NCBI RefSeq assembly: GCF_000003605.2
Contig: NW_003139820.1
Span: 69,046 to 133,045 of the forward strand
Length of the DNA stretch: 64,000 nucleotides
Reading direction: 5' to 3'
Source: Saccoglossus kowalevskii
Lineage: Eukaryota; Hemichordata; Enteropneusta; Harrimaniidae
This document shows positions 38,613 to 51,500 of the stretch, piece after piece (the first letter of the stretch is position 1; the number at the start of each line of letters is the position of its first letter). Both the position numbers and the translations under genes were made by a program. The notes under the pieces are model-generated. The model was given only the letters and a program-made list of their open reading frames with translations, ran no database searches and was not told the origin of the DNA.

Positions 38613-38935
38613 TAGTTGTATTGCAATGCATTAGTAATAATGTAAATATGTATATATACATTTTTTTATTTCATTGTTGAGACTGAGTTATATATTTGTT
38701 ACGTACTATCATTTATCTATATTGGAATATTTCTTGGTTTTTGAAACTATGGGCATTATCAGAGCAACTGCAAAATCATAAGGGCAAATAGCTTCTGTCA
38801 CAAGGCTTGTTTTCAGTTAATTAATAATGGTAGCCAAATGAGGACCATAAGACCTTGCCTTGTGTTGTGGGTTCTTTACCCATTATTGGGGTGACCAGGT
38901 TTGGAAATGTACCCACAAATTCGACACACACGCTT

Positions 38936-39820
38936 NNNNNNNNNNNNNNNNNNNNNNNNNNNNNNNNNNNNNNNNNNNNNNNNNNNNNNNNNNNNNNNNN
39001 NNNNNNNNNNNNNNNNNNNNNNNNNNNNNNNNNNNNNNNNNNNNNNNNNNNNNNNNNNNNNNNNNNNNNNNNNNNNNNNNNNNNNNNNNNNNNNNNNNNN
39101 NNNNNNNNNNNNNNNNNNNNNNNNNNNNNNNNNNNNNNNNNNNNNNNNNNNNNNNNNNNNNNNNNNNNNNNNNNNNNNNNNNNNNNNNNNNNNNNNNNNN
39201 NNNNNNNNNNNNNNNNNNNNNNNNNNNNNNNNNNNNNNNNNNNNNNNNNNNNNNNNNNNNNNNNNNNNNNNNNNNNNNNNNNNNNNNNNNNNNNNNNNNN
39301 NNNNNNNNNNNNNNNNNNNNNNNNNNNNNNNNNNNNNNNNNNNNNNNNNNNNNNNNNNNNNNNNNNNNNNNNNNNNNNNNNNNNNNNNNNNNNNNNNNNN
39401 NNNNNNNNNNNNNNNNNNNNNNNNNNNNNNNNNNNNNNNNNNNNNNNNNNNNNNNNNNNNNNNNNNNNNNNNNNNNNNNNNNNNNNNNNNNNNNNNNNNN
39501 NNNNNNNNNNNNNNNNNNNNNNNNNNNNNNNNNNNNNNNNNNNNNNNNNNNNNNNNNNNNNNNNNNNNNNNNNNNNNNNNNNNNNNNNNNNNNNNNNNNN
39601 NNNNNNNNNNNNNNNNNNNNNNNNNNNNNNNNNNNNNNNNNNNNNNNNNNNNNNNNNNNNNNNNNNNNNNNNNNNNNNNNNNNNNNNNNNNNNNNNNNNN
39701 NNNNNNNNNNNNNNNNNNNNNNNNNNNNNNNNNNNNNNNNNNNNNNNNNNNNNNNNNNNNNNNNNNNNNNNNNNNNNNNNNNNNNNNNNNNNNNNNNNNN
39801 NNNNNNNNNNNNNNNNNNNN
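38936..39820. other. Assembly gap (885 N)
   Basis: All bases are N. Apparent open frames across it are artefacts. Confidence 1.
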
Positions 39821-40339
39821 ATGATCTGAAATTACATATGTATTTTGGAACTTGTGACAGCTTCTAAGGATAGTATTCCCAGATTAGCGCAAGTTGTTAA
39901 AGAAACATAAAACTTTAATTCTCAACAATGATTAAAAGACCAGTTACTGCGACAAAGCGAAGCTACTAGTTATTACAATAAAAAAAATCATTGATCCAAC
40001 AGTATCACGTGAATACGATTTTGAGTGCCATTATGAGAGAAAACTGAATAACTTCATTCAAAATGCCCTGTCTGAGGAGGTACGTCCGTCATTTTGAGAG
40101 ATTGGCCAGATATGTACGTCATCAGTAGTGTAGAATGTCATTTGTAAACGAAAAATAGCTACGAGACAACATGGAATAGTCATTTAAACGGTAAAATAGA
40201 AGTTTATGTCGATTGATCCCAGTCTTTTTATTGTGAAGACGCTAAAAGTTAATTTTTGCTATCCACTCCAAAATGACTGCAGAGTCGGTCGATCGTCGGT
40301 CCGTGTTATGATACTACCCCCCCCCCCGATACAGTCCGT

Positions 40340-40910
40340 GTAATAATAATAATAATAATAATAATAACATTATTGCATCCTTAGAAATACAATGTTTCTA
40401 TCAGTTAATAGCAATAAAGATTAGTTGTGATAACTACTACTACAAAAAGAAAGTTAGTTGTTAAAAAAAAAAAAGATGAAGCAAGTGTTACATATCAAAT
40501 GGCATTTTTATTTCTTGATTGAAATGCATTATGAATATAGTTGCCAATCTTTTTTATTATTATATCATCTTTTGAAGTCATCAAGAAATTAAATTTCTGG
40601 AGATCATCCTGGGTTTCTTGTGGAAATATAATGTCTTGTATGATTTGTTGGCATATTACTTTATATTGTGGACATTTCATAACAAAGTGCAGTTCATCTT
40701 CTATTTCATTCTGTGAACATTGTTTGCAAATTCTATTTTCAGTAGGTATTTTTGGTTGCATATGTCTCCCTTTTTCTATTGCTAAATTGTGATTACTAGT
40801 TCGAAATTTTGTCATTGAAATTCTTTGTTTCAAATTTAGCACATCTAAGTATTTTTCAAAATTATAAGAGTATGCAGGACTAAAATATAAGATGATATAT
40901 TTGTAAGCAA
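40340..40910 (-). mobile_element. 5'-truncated LINE, 3' end with TTA-repeat tail
   Basis: The minus-strand frame 40842-40495 (extendable upstream of its Met to about 40905) ends a LINE ORF2: ISMTKFRTSNHNLAIEKGRH, then CKQCSQNEIEDELHFVMKCP, the Cys/His motif found after the RT domain in several LINE clades. A 3' UTR of about 130 bp follows, ending in (TTA)n (+ strand AAT repeat, 40341-40367), a tail type typical of some LINEs. Everything upstream of the last 135 or so codons is missing. It is a different lineage from the relic at 1-2140, as far as can be judged. Confidence 0.8.
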
Positions 40911-41267
40911 CGATATATGAAATTTCTGGAATTGTACCGTTGCAAATCTACGAAGGTAATTTGTTTGATGCCCGTAACCAGTTGGTCAGTGGTCTGCACC
41001 GTCTATTAGTGCAATTGTATTTGATCACTGGCGCTCTCGTTTGTATCTATTTTACCAGTTATCATTTACATAAATAATAATTTTGTGCAACTCTGTGTTT
41101 ATCTAGCTGCATTTTTTAAATGACGTGAACTAGCTACGTTAATATCGTGACGATCTTTTATAATTTGCGACCAAACACGGCGGGCCGCCATCTTTCAATA
41201 TATAGTAGGACACCTTGTCACAGCGCCATCTACGTTCAAGGTCACTTGTTTGAATCTATTTGTTTAA

Positions 41268-42139
41268 GGTGGAGATGCATGTTCGTGGGCACTTGGAAGT
41301 GATTTTTTTTTTTTGCTTTTTATTATCCAAACAGTCTTGGCTATAGACTGTTAAAATTTTGTAGAATTGTGAATAGTGGAACATACTCAAAAACAATTTT
41401 AAAATATAGATAACAGGTGCAAACATTATCTCTTTTGAATGCTTAGCAAGATTTAGCAAGGCTGCACATAAATATTAAAAAAGAAACATGGTGAAAAAAA
41501 TTACGGGATCTCCATATTATACACTATATTTAACTTTTAACAAAACGATAATACATTTAAATTTGGAACTGTTACAGCCATTTTAATTGTGAGCATTAGC
41601 AAACTTCTTACTGAGTGCATTGTTATGCACATTAGCAATTATTTCAGCTTCTGTTTAGTGCACATCCCAGAACTTTAAAAATATAGCTCCTAGACGCTTT
41701 GACCTTTTGTTTATCTTCAAAACGCCGTCGGGGCATTGTTTTTGGTTGAACAGTGTTACAACAATCGTACAGACAACAAGCCTGGGTGTTAATTTATGCA
41801 TAAACTTGAAGTAGTGAAATTTGAGCTGCTGCCCTGCAAAATTGACAACTGGTAGACAGTTTTCAAGACGGCACTTTCTTCAGAGTAAACAGATGTACCC
41901 ATAAACCAATTTTGACAGGAAACAGAAGCATGGTTTAGAAGCAATTTTTTTTCAAATCACTTTTGACCAAAAAAGCACATTTTTGTGCATATTTAAAACT
42001 ACATAAATAAAAAATACTATCAAAATTATAAAACTCATACAATAAGCTTTCCGAAAATATAGTTTTTTGGGCAAGAGAAGTCATCTTGGTTTCCTAATAA
42101 ATTAATTAAAATACCTGTCAGGTAAACTGCATCTCTACC
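41268..42139. mobile_element. Non-autonomous TTAA-flanked DNA transposon (piggyBac-like target)
   Basis: An 872-bp element with imperfect terminal inverted repeats: it starts GGTGGAGATGCA and ends TGCATCTCTACC (one mismatch in 12). It is flanked on both sides by TTAA (41264-41267 and 42140-42143), the target duplication typical of piggyBac-type transposons. The inside has only short open frames and no transposase. The terminal bases differ from the CCC/GGG of classical piggyBac ends, so the family is open. Confidence 0.75.
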
Positions 42140-42764
42140 TTAAATGTGCATTTGAGAGAACTGAATTATTGTTGCAAGGTTTCGGTGGATTTATGTGAAC
42201 TGTATATTGTTTGTAAAAAAATTGTATTATTTTCACAGGATCTGGATTTGACAATTTTGATGGCTTATATCATGCAACAATACCACATAGTTCTGCAATA
42301 TACACAAATCTATTACAGAAGATTTGCTGACTTCAATTAAAAATCTTCATTTATGACACGTTTATTTTATTATAAAAATGTATTTAACTTCGAATTTTTC
42401 ATTGTACACCAAATGAAGTTGGTACTAAAAACAACTTTTTGTCTGTGAGAATTTATGCAACTTTATTTGTACAGTAAGAGAATGATTATGTTGCTAAGTG
42501 ATGATATAGATGGCAGTGCTGGTCCGTCCTACTTCAAACTGTGAAATATCGGGTCAAGATAAATTAGTGATTGCAGGTTATGCTCATTAAAGTTCACTAA
42601 AATATTCAGGTATCACCTGTGGAGTCTTATAACCTTGGTATATTCAATGATTATGGATACTGCTAATGTCAGTACTGCTAACAGTGTGGCTATTGATAAC
42701 ATACTAGATATGGGACATATTGTATTTAATACTTATCTTAAGTCATTCCAGTATGTATTTACAG

Positions 42765-42885
42765 GTTGCTTGCTGATTTAAATAGCTGCATTTCATTCGG
42801 ACCAAATCAATCTGGGTGCCTTTCTGACTTTGACTTCGACCTTGTCTCTGCATTTCAGACATTGGACACTGCATTGAAAAATGTT
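42765..42885 (+). other. Candidate stray exon of unknown origin
   Basis: A 121-nt stretch begins after a good acceptor (TATTTACAG) and ends at a good donor (GTT|GTAAGC). It is open in one frame (LADLNSCISFGPNQSGCLSD, then FDFDLVSAFQTLDTALKNV). I do not recognise the protein, and no partner exons were found nearby. It could be part of a captured gene within the composite insertion or a chance match. Confidence 0.25.
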
Positions 42886-43067
42886 GTAAGCCATTTTCTT
42901 TTGTTTTTTCTTATTTGTCATACTCAGTATGTACACTGTTTTGGTATTTCACCACGTAAATATATTTCTTGAATATTGTCAAGACCAAGTTTGGTACATG
43001 AGGATTAATTTGAACATTTGAACAGGAACCGTGTCATTTTCAATGACTTGTTAGTTTTAGTTTATGT

Positions 43068-43927
43068 TATCAGAACGGGAACTTATACCGTGCGCCTCAT
43101 TCATACTAAACATGTAAACTAAAAAGAAATTTGTGTGTAGATGCTGGCCGCCATTTTGGAATCACAACACAACAGTATCACGTGCTAATTCACATACATG
43201 GTCTCTGTTGATTGTGTTATAGAGCTATTTAGTATGTTCATCATACTGACGAAGTTTCAGTAACAAATGTTACGTGGATCTAGGATTCTGGAATAGGGGG
43301 GGGGGGCGATAAGTTGGCCGAAGGCCAAGTTCGCGAGCGCCGATGGCACGAAGCACTGTTGGTTGTTAGAAATAGGGGCCGGCCCCCTCTAAATCCGCTC
43401 ATATACATACATATATACACTTATGCAGACTTTCTAAACAGAAAAGTGTTTTAGGAAATTTTAAACCAAGAGTTTTAAAGGAGCGATCGGCTTTTTGAAC
43501 ATGGTGAGCTTGTGGTTAAATACAATAACACCATTACAAATATGATCGCAAGATGTTATCAATACAACTTGGTTGGTGACATCAGATTCTATACAAAAAC
43601 ACTCGATTGTGAATCAGAAATATATTGTTTGTGCCACGTGTGGGGCAGATATGTGCACTCACTCGACATTACTCAATGTATATTATGGAATCCTTATGCT
43701 ATTCCTTTACTTATTTGACAATAAAATGTACTGTACTTGTCAGTTGTTTTGTTCTGGTGAATTGTTTTTTTATCAAACAGTCCTTTGTTTTGTGTTCTTA
43801 GACTTTTGTTTTAATGATCTACGGCTGAGTATTGTATTTATATTTACATTTACAATGTGTACTACACATATGGAGGTCAAATATAGTTTGTACTGAATGA
43901 ATGGCAGTCTAACTCAATCATTTAACA
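43068..43927. repeat. Duplicated 3' flank of gene B (block X), first part
   Basis: Aligns with the flank of A (about 8000-9170) and of C (about 60300-61480), with an internal loss relative to both near 43150-43260 and a short GC-rich repeat (about 43290-43400) not seen in A or C. The open frames 43512-43718 and 43573-43896 correspond to the unstable frames in the other copies and are not genes. Confidence 0.75.
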
Positions 43928-44997
43928 CACTGAAAACTGATTCTTGACTACAGTGACTTATAAGTGGAAATGGTTGCTGTTGATTTCTAATGGGAGACTC
44001 ATATTGTACCAAGGCTATAACATAACAGTATTAATTAGATGACACTCCCAGAAGTGGTATAGATTATGAAAATCCTCAGTGTGACAAAATAGTAGGAAGG
44101 CTACTGTCATGAATTTGTTTTTGCGTATCTGTTAACCGACTTAATTAACTGATTATTAGCTGAATTGCTGTGTTATGTCTGTCATCGTTTAGGTCTATTT
44201 GAAGTTTTGGACGGAACTTGGCTCAGTGATTTGGAACTAATTACCAGATAACCACCGCTTTTTAGACTACTCATTCTGACAGTTGGTATTCCATAGTTAT
44301 TAATGTAGTGAACGATTAATCAAAAGATATGACGTATTCAGTACTTAGTGTGATTGGCTTTATGATTGAAGGTTACGCCCTATAGTCTTTTACTGTTTTG
44401 TAATTGGTTAGAGTTTTGAAAATGAATAAAGAGAGTTTGAGTTGGTCTTGGCGAATACTCTACGATAGACGCAGTCTGAGAGTCGAGAGTCCAGTCCAGG
44501 GGCGAGCCTTGAGGCAGTCCAGTCTTGGGCGAGTCTTGGTTCAGCCTTATGAGATTCTTGGGGACTTTTCCCCAGGGCGCTGTGTCTTATAGAGTGCTCC
44601 AAAAGATCGACTAAGACGAGAGTTGAAACGTATTTCGTTGTGTGTGTCTTATTTGACTGTAAAGTTAAAGTGACTTTCCCGATCCCGTACCTCAAGGGGA
44701 CGAGATAGAGAGACGAGACGAGATTTCCCCTTGACACGTGTGGAGAATCCAGAGAAAGATTTTCCCCCTGATACTACTCCCGGAGACTGTCTTCGTGATT
44801 TATTATAATAATCGTTCTATGTGTGTTCCCCTGCATGATTCCCACTCATGGCAACAGAGTAGCTGAAGAAAAGTGAATATATTTTATGTCATATTAAATG
44901 CCCCCACACAACCCGTTAGTAATCGGTCGATAAGACCAGCTCTATCAATGTTTATTGACTCCCGTGTGCGAGTCTTTGCAGTTGGTCTGTGTTTGGT
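43928..44997. mobile_element. 1.07 kb insertion present only in the B flank
   Basis: In A the sequence reads CATTTAACAGTAATATCCGTC and in C the matching stretch reads CATTTACCACTAGTATCCGTC. In B, CATTTAACAC and TAGTATCCGTC are separated by this segment, so A and C mark an empty site. The insert is richer in GC than its flanks (for example 44440-44780) and holds AATAAA near 44425. No transposase and no clear terminal repeats were found. A solo LTR or a non-autonomous element are both possible. Confidence 0.6.
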
Positions 44998-47900
44998 AGT
45001 ATCCGTCTGTTCCACAGATGTCTAAAAGCCACTAATTTGATTTCAATGAAACGTATTCCTAGTATATAGATGATCTAGGACTATGTACATACTGGATGAG
45101 TTTTTAGTGAAAATATGTGCATATTAACTACCCAATTCAAATTCAAGCAATCTCACTTTTTTACAGATTCATCTAGTCACGTGCATCTAAACACTAAGTG
45201 CGCATATATAACGCGTAATTTGGAACCGTCATTTTGCAGTTGGTTACTGTGGTTAAGTGAGGCCCGCGTTTGTGTGAAAAAGGGTAGAGACATGGTCGTG
45301 ATCATGGTTTCAATCTATTCTTTTATGTCTATATGTTCCTAATATGCATGTAATTTATACTAGTTCTGGTGACCTTAAATAGACTTTAACAAATGACCTT
45401 AACAAATATTGGCTTGTTATGTTCAATTTAGTTCATTTTGTAATTTCACCAGTTAAGGATTCGTTATGTTGTACAAAAGTATTAATATTAGGCTTACATA
45501 TTAGATTACATGACAAATTGTCAGAAGGACTTTATCCAATAAATAAATTTACGAATCCAAATCACAAAATAAATAACAGAGAATCAATAAGGCCTTTAGG
45601 TACACAGTCACGTCAGTAACCAAACATGAATCTTCCATAAAGTGCTGTATAGAACACATTTACACTTTACCTCAAAACTGTTCAAATTTGAAATACTTCA
45701 AATGTGGTGTTTCAACCTAAAACGCATTAATGTTCCAAATAGTTTCGAACAATTTTGTATTCGGTATTTGATGCCATACCCATTGTAGCAATTAATATGT
45801 GGAATGTATTTGAGCTTATTTATTAGATAAGATTGGGTTGCGTGATAGGTGCCAGCACACGTAACTCGTGCGCAATTTGTAAAATAATAGTAGCTATAAA
45901 TTTATAGATTTTAGTATTTTCAATAAGCAATTTTATATATATTTATAGTAGTTACTGAATTTCAAATTATATGGTTTAGCATATGAATAAAACTATGGGA
46001 AATACACTCTGCGTATGAATACGAATGTGGCTTAAAACAAAGACATGTGTGGATTCAGTAAACCAACGGTCAGAACAATGGGTCACATAGCCGAAAGTAT
46101 TAGTTAATGATAAACTAAAGTAGGGTAATAAATGTCATAAAAAGAGACAGTTATTATACAAACAACATTCTCTTTATTTAACACTACGTCATGTCTGAAA
46201 ATAGATGACTCATGCCATTGACGCTGCAGGTCAGCGTCCTCTCATTCATTTCTGCTATTTCTTTACTAAACTATACTAGTCCTAACAATTGCATACTCAG
46301 CAATCAGTTTATACTGATAATGCCTTGAATGAAATGCGTAGTTTCACGAAAAAACACCAGCGGCAAAGCGCTATTTTAGCCAAAATTGACTAGTAAAGCA
46401 TTATATGACATAGGTCTGTCCTACGACAGCGCGTCCTTTGACGACACAACTAACTCTGTACTTTGTTTAAAACAGTACTTTGATCTACGCTGACTACGAT
46501 GTGACCTTTACCCCCAAGTTCTCTATCACACAGAGCTCAAATGTTACTTTTTCATAGGCCAAAAAATAATTTTCATTCCATCACATTATATTATCGGAAG
46601 GTTTTGGACTATGCAATCAAAGGAAATGTAGTAATTGCAAACAGGAAATCCGACTTATTACAATCTTATTCCCCTGAGTTTCATTAAGAATTAAATTATT
46701 GCTTTTATTATTAATGAAAAACATTTTAAAAAATGTCATCCCAGTTTGGTACAAAATTGCAACTTAATGTGCAAATATTTCAAACTAAATAATCTGCATA
46801 TATTGAATGCCTCTGTTTAATTGGCATTGATGCGTGTAAGCTATTTATGACTTAGAAATGAACATTGTCTGAATGCACTAGTCATGACGTAATTGTTCAT
46901 CGCGCACCAACACTTAAAAAAACAATGGTCAACAGTATGAGTGGCTTAAATAACACGATAATTAAGATACATTTTGGGAACAGACTACATGAACTGTGTT
47001 GGTACTTTTACGTGGTTAGCAATAGACAATCTATTTAATCTGATGTTGTTTTGAAATGTGGTCGATATCTTGAATTTTGTAATTGTTTGTAGCGCATACC
47101 TTGATTCATGACGTGTTATTTGTCAATACTTGTGTCATAATGGAGGCGTCTGTATGGATACACAGCAAAGTAATGAATATATAATTCAAATATGGCGGAT
47201 TAGTGACTCATCTTTGATAAATATTCATGATGTGAACACACCTTTTGTGAAATATGACCAATGACGTAGAGATAATGAATCGCTGAATAGACAAGGATTT
47301 TTTGATTATCTGAGCAAGCTGTTCAGTTGATGTTAAGTTCAGCCTCGTCTCAGAAAACATGGCACTGCTGTACACACTGGTGATATTGGTGCTGTTGCTT
47401 CCAAGCCACTGTTCCCATGTATCAGCGCACGCGCTCAGCAAAGGTTTTGCACCATTTGCCGCCAAACTATCTGTTTCTGAATCGCTCTTTCCAGATATTG
47501 TTGGGACTGTAGATTCCAATGACTTTAAACACTTGTTATTAGTGGAAGACGTTTGGAAATCAGTGTCCCGCCTCCCATGTGTGCGGAACAATGGATCGAG
47601 TAACTTGGTCCACACCACAGCACGGATGAATATATCTGAGCAATGTCGTCGTGATCTGGAAGAATATTACTGCGATCTTGAAGAATCTGAACCATACGCT
47701 TTACAGAGTATGTATTTTTATCCATCGCTTTTATTGTCACCTAACTGTTTTTGTACGTCAAAGAATCCCCATTTGTGTTTGCCCTAGAACTTAATAGTTG
47801 CCTTATTGTTCAAGGTTAAGGCAACATATATTCATTTAACGACGCTGTTATGTACAAAATAACCCCAACAACCCACAATGTACGAAATAACAGAATTCTT

Positions 47901-48545
47901 TGTTGTTAGTGTGTTGTTGGTTTAATATTAATGCATTGTCAATGTACTAGCTGTACTCAAGCATCAATATTCTACCGACATAGTGAGCACAATCGACGTC
48001 CATTGTCACGTGACTAACATTTCGTCATAGCATATTAATTTGATATGTCACATGACATACTCATAACGTCGGATACTAACAATCATGTTTCACTCTGAAT
48101 GCTTGAAAGTTGGGGTTCTATTTAATATCATTCGTACTGTACTTCATGGGAAGGGGTACATCCATAGTATATGGCTTTACGCAGCTGTTTTGATCCCGGA
48201 CGGTTTGAATTTTGACCCCAAATTTTAAGATTTCCGGCCACAATTTTGTCAATTTCTTAGATGTCTTTGAGTCAATTGGCTGCAGAGCATTCCTACCCAA
48301 AATCAAGGTAAATATCTCCCTGGGACCGCTCTACAAATGCAGCTATTAAACGTGTTATTATTAAATACAACAAGATGGTCTGAGATTAACTGCTTAGCAA
48401 CAGAATCACACTTGAAAAGGTCGACCGGAGTTTACCTAGAACAATGCTGGCGTGTTTCCATACACAGCACATTTATGATGTATATTCTGAAGTAGATGTG
48501 TCATATGCATCATGCAATACTACGTAGTTGATCATACGATAAGAT
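44998..48545. repeat. Duplicated spacer between B and C (rest of block X, then block Y)
   Basis: 44998-46110 aligns with 9190-10194 and 61490-62160. 46120-48545 aligns with 10931-13370 and includes exon 1 of gene C. The 740-bp stretch found between the blocks in the A-B spacer is absent here. No gene was seen before 47359. Confidence 0.8.
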
Positions 48546-51500
48546 GATCAATGTTCGCTGGCAATCATGGCATGTATAGTTTTATCAGGCTGTACGTTGT
48601 ACTAAGGTTCATGCAGAATTGTATTGAGTTGTTGAACCTGTTAACTTGTAGGTGTATTTATCAAACAGAACTTTTCATACACCTATAGTTATTGTTGTGT
48701 TTCCGCTACGTGTATATTTCAAGTTGGACATTGTGTATTTCGCTATTGAGTCCTACAACTTTAGTAATTATTATGGTAAATATTGCTGTTAATTCATCTA
48801 ACCGGAAATAATTATTATTGTGCGTATTACTGCTAATTCATGTAATTGTAGTGCTTATTATCATATTATTGTTAGTTTATACTCCAGTTAGCGAGGTGCC
48901 AATTATTGTGCTGTGTACGAATAATTATATGTGCCCACTGTGGACCTTGATTCCCCCTTATGAAATACTGAATAGGCGTTGTTGTTTATTAAGAAATCCA
49001 ACTTACGGGTATGACAATATTATAAATTATTAATTAGCATTAATCATTGTAATTATATTCTACAATGATCAAACCGAATAAACAAGTACTAATAAGGAAT
49101 AGAAATTGCATGTGTCGAAACCAAAAGTTATAAATAATTACAAAAATTGTAATATAATAAGCTGTCAATAATAGAAAAAAATAAGACACAAATGCAGATC
49201 GATTCTGTAAATGATACTTTTTAGTTGGTGAACATTCAATTTGCTACCGGTAATGTCACGTTTCACAGTTGCTGGGTTAACATTCTCAGCAAAGTATGCT
49301 ATGTTAATGTTGCTATATGTTTTTCTACATCGACTAACGTCCGATATGAGATACTGAACAAACATTGTACATTTCGGGCAAAATCGTATTGTTCTGATCA
49401 GGACGCATTATATCAATTTTGATCATGCTATTGAAGGATAATGTTCACACAAAACGTGACATTACCATTCTGAAAAATACCGGATCAGATAGAATAGATA
49501 GTCAACAGAATGGTTTGATTGTAAATTCGATAGCACCTGCCAGAAACGAAACGAAACGTGAAAAAAAACGAAATGAAATTAAACCAAATTTTGAACGACT
49601 CCAAACATCGTCACGTCACAAAAATAAATTTGTCGAGAATATTTACTTTCCACCTCTTTTCCGCCTACTTTGCAGCTCGATTCATTTGTGCTGACTTGAC
49701 GTGACAGCCCTTTTGGAATAGTTGAACACTGATGGCGCTATTCATTTCGTGTTTCGAAGTGCTAAATTTAGGGTTAAGGTTTCGTTTCGTTTCGTGGAAA
49801 AGACTAAGCCCATCTGCCAGTAAAGCTCATGACAACAATACTGTGATTCCAGTCAAGACATCGTAGTTATGCCGAGGCGCTAATTAACGGATCGACAAAA
49901 TGGGCAAACGCCGAACGAAATCACACTGTACTCTGTTGATCATCAAAATGACCATAATACGGACAGCAACCGTCGTCTTCATGTTGTTTATGGCAACAGC
50001 AAACTTCTTGCTGGGAATATGTCTATTATTCATAAGCGTGCGAGCATTTTAATCAGTAGATTTTGTCCTGATAGTGCAGCGGACATGATTGAAGCTTATG
50101 TTCAGGCAAACTTGAATGTAGTCAATGTTAAATGTGAAAAATTGGTTACTAAATATGAACCATACTCCTCATTCAGTTTATCTTCTACAATAACTGACTT
50201 TACTAAAAACCTGTGAACCTCGAATAGTGGTCGAGGTGGGCGATCGTGCGTAGACTGTATAACCGTCGTAACTAACTCACTCTCTATAGCAGATCGCCTC
50301 AGAATTGGCACCTACAACTGAGGATCTTTTAAATCGAGTAGTTCAACTGTCAATAAGCCGTGCGAGGATCATGATATCTCTCTTCTTCACACTGACTGGT
50401 AAATGACTGTTCTATTCACAACGACTTTTATTCTCCCGCTTTATCAGTTGTTGACACAAAGACTGAAATTTGTGTTTGGCCACCATATGGAGGTGTATGA
50501 ACTCGGTTATGGTTATAACGTAAAATGGTCCGATGTTGATTGGGGCTGAAATTAGGAACGATAATAGCGTGTTGTTTCTTCTATGTGTGTACCTCCCTGG
50601 AAACTTATACGACAACTTAGAAGAATATAATAATTACCTCGGTAAAATTAACGTTATCGTTCAAGCTTGTGACACACCCAACGTTTGTATGTAATGCTGA
50701 CCTCAAATCGCTTTTCGGTAAGGAAGTCCATGAGATCTGTATAAATACGGGTCTTATAATTTCGGACTCTGAGGTTATTAGTGAAAGCACAGATAGCATT
50801 TCGTATGTTAGTGAGTCACATTCCATTACCTCATGGTTAGACCATTGTATTTCTGTTGTACATCGCTTTATTACAGATAACCATAATATTTATGACTGTT
50901 GCATCCGATCATTTGCCAAAGTCTATTGTGTGCGAGTCCCAAAAGTTGATTCACACCAACTGCCAATTCTCGAACCAGGCTAAACCACGTGACATGCACA
51001 TTAATTGGACTAAAGCAAAACCACACGATAAAATGATACAATATACAAAGCACACTGAATATACTGAACTATACTTTAAAACCAGAGTAAGCCATTTGCT
51101 GCTCAGATATTAATTGTGAAGATAGTTGTAACTGTAGTGACATTTATCCACGGTCAGTTTTGTTTCAGTTCCGGGCTGGAATGATGTTATTAAAGTCGCC
51201 GATGATACGGCTCGTGAAAGTTTTCTAGCGTGGCGAGATGCTGGCACCCGGACAAGGTTTCATTTACTATATGATGCAATCACCAAGATCAAAATTCAAG
51301 TTTGCACTACGTAGTTGCAGTAAGAATGAAACACCAGAACCAGAAATTGTGGATATGTGCCAAGTTACAAGCCGATCGTTTTGTAGCTATTTTGAATTCC
51401 GTGAAAAATTATCAATATAAAGCAAAATTATATATCTGCCTGTGATAATAACGGTAATTATGTATATAGTGCAGATATTGTGAACATTATCGGTAAGCTA

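Larger units (their letters stand above)
35656..43067. mobile_element. Composite 7.4 kb insertion after the stop codon of gene B
   Basis: The sequence after gene B follows the flanks of A and C for about 100 bp (to 35655), departs, and rejoins them at about 43068 (ATCAGAACGGGAACTTATAC). What lies between has no counterpart in the other flanks: a GT microsatellite (about 35717-35742), AATAAA signals (35951 and 36028-36033), a helicase-like fragment, the 885-N gap (38936-39820), a 5'-truncated LINE, a TTAA-flanked DNA element and a candidate stray exon. About 85 bp of the flank seen in A and C is missing at the junction. It probably represents several nested insertions. Confidence 0.7.

Noticed and set aside
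38855-39867. Long open frames across 38936-39820
   Set aside because: They consist of N bases from the assembly gap.
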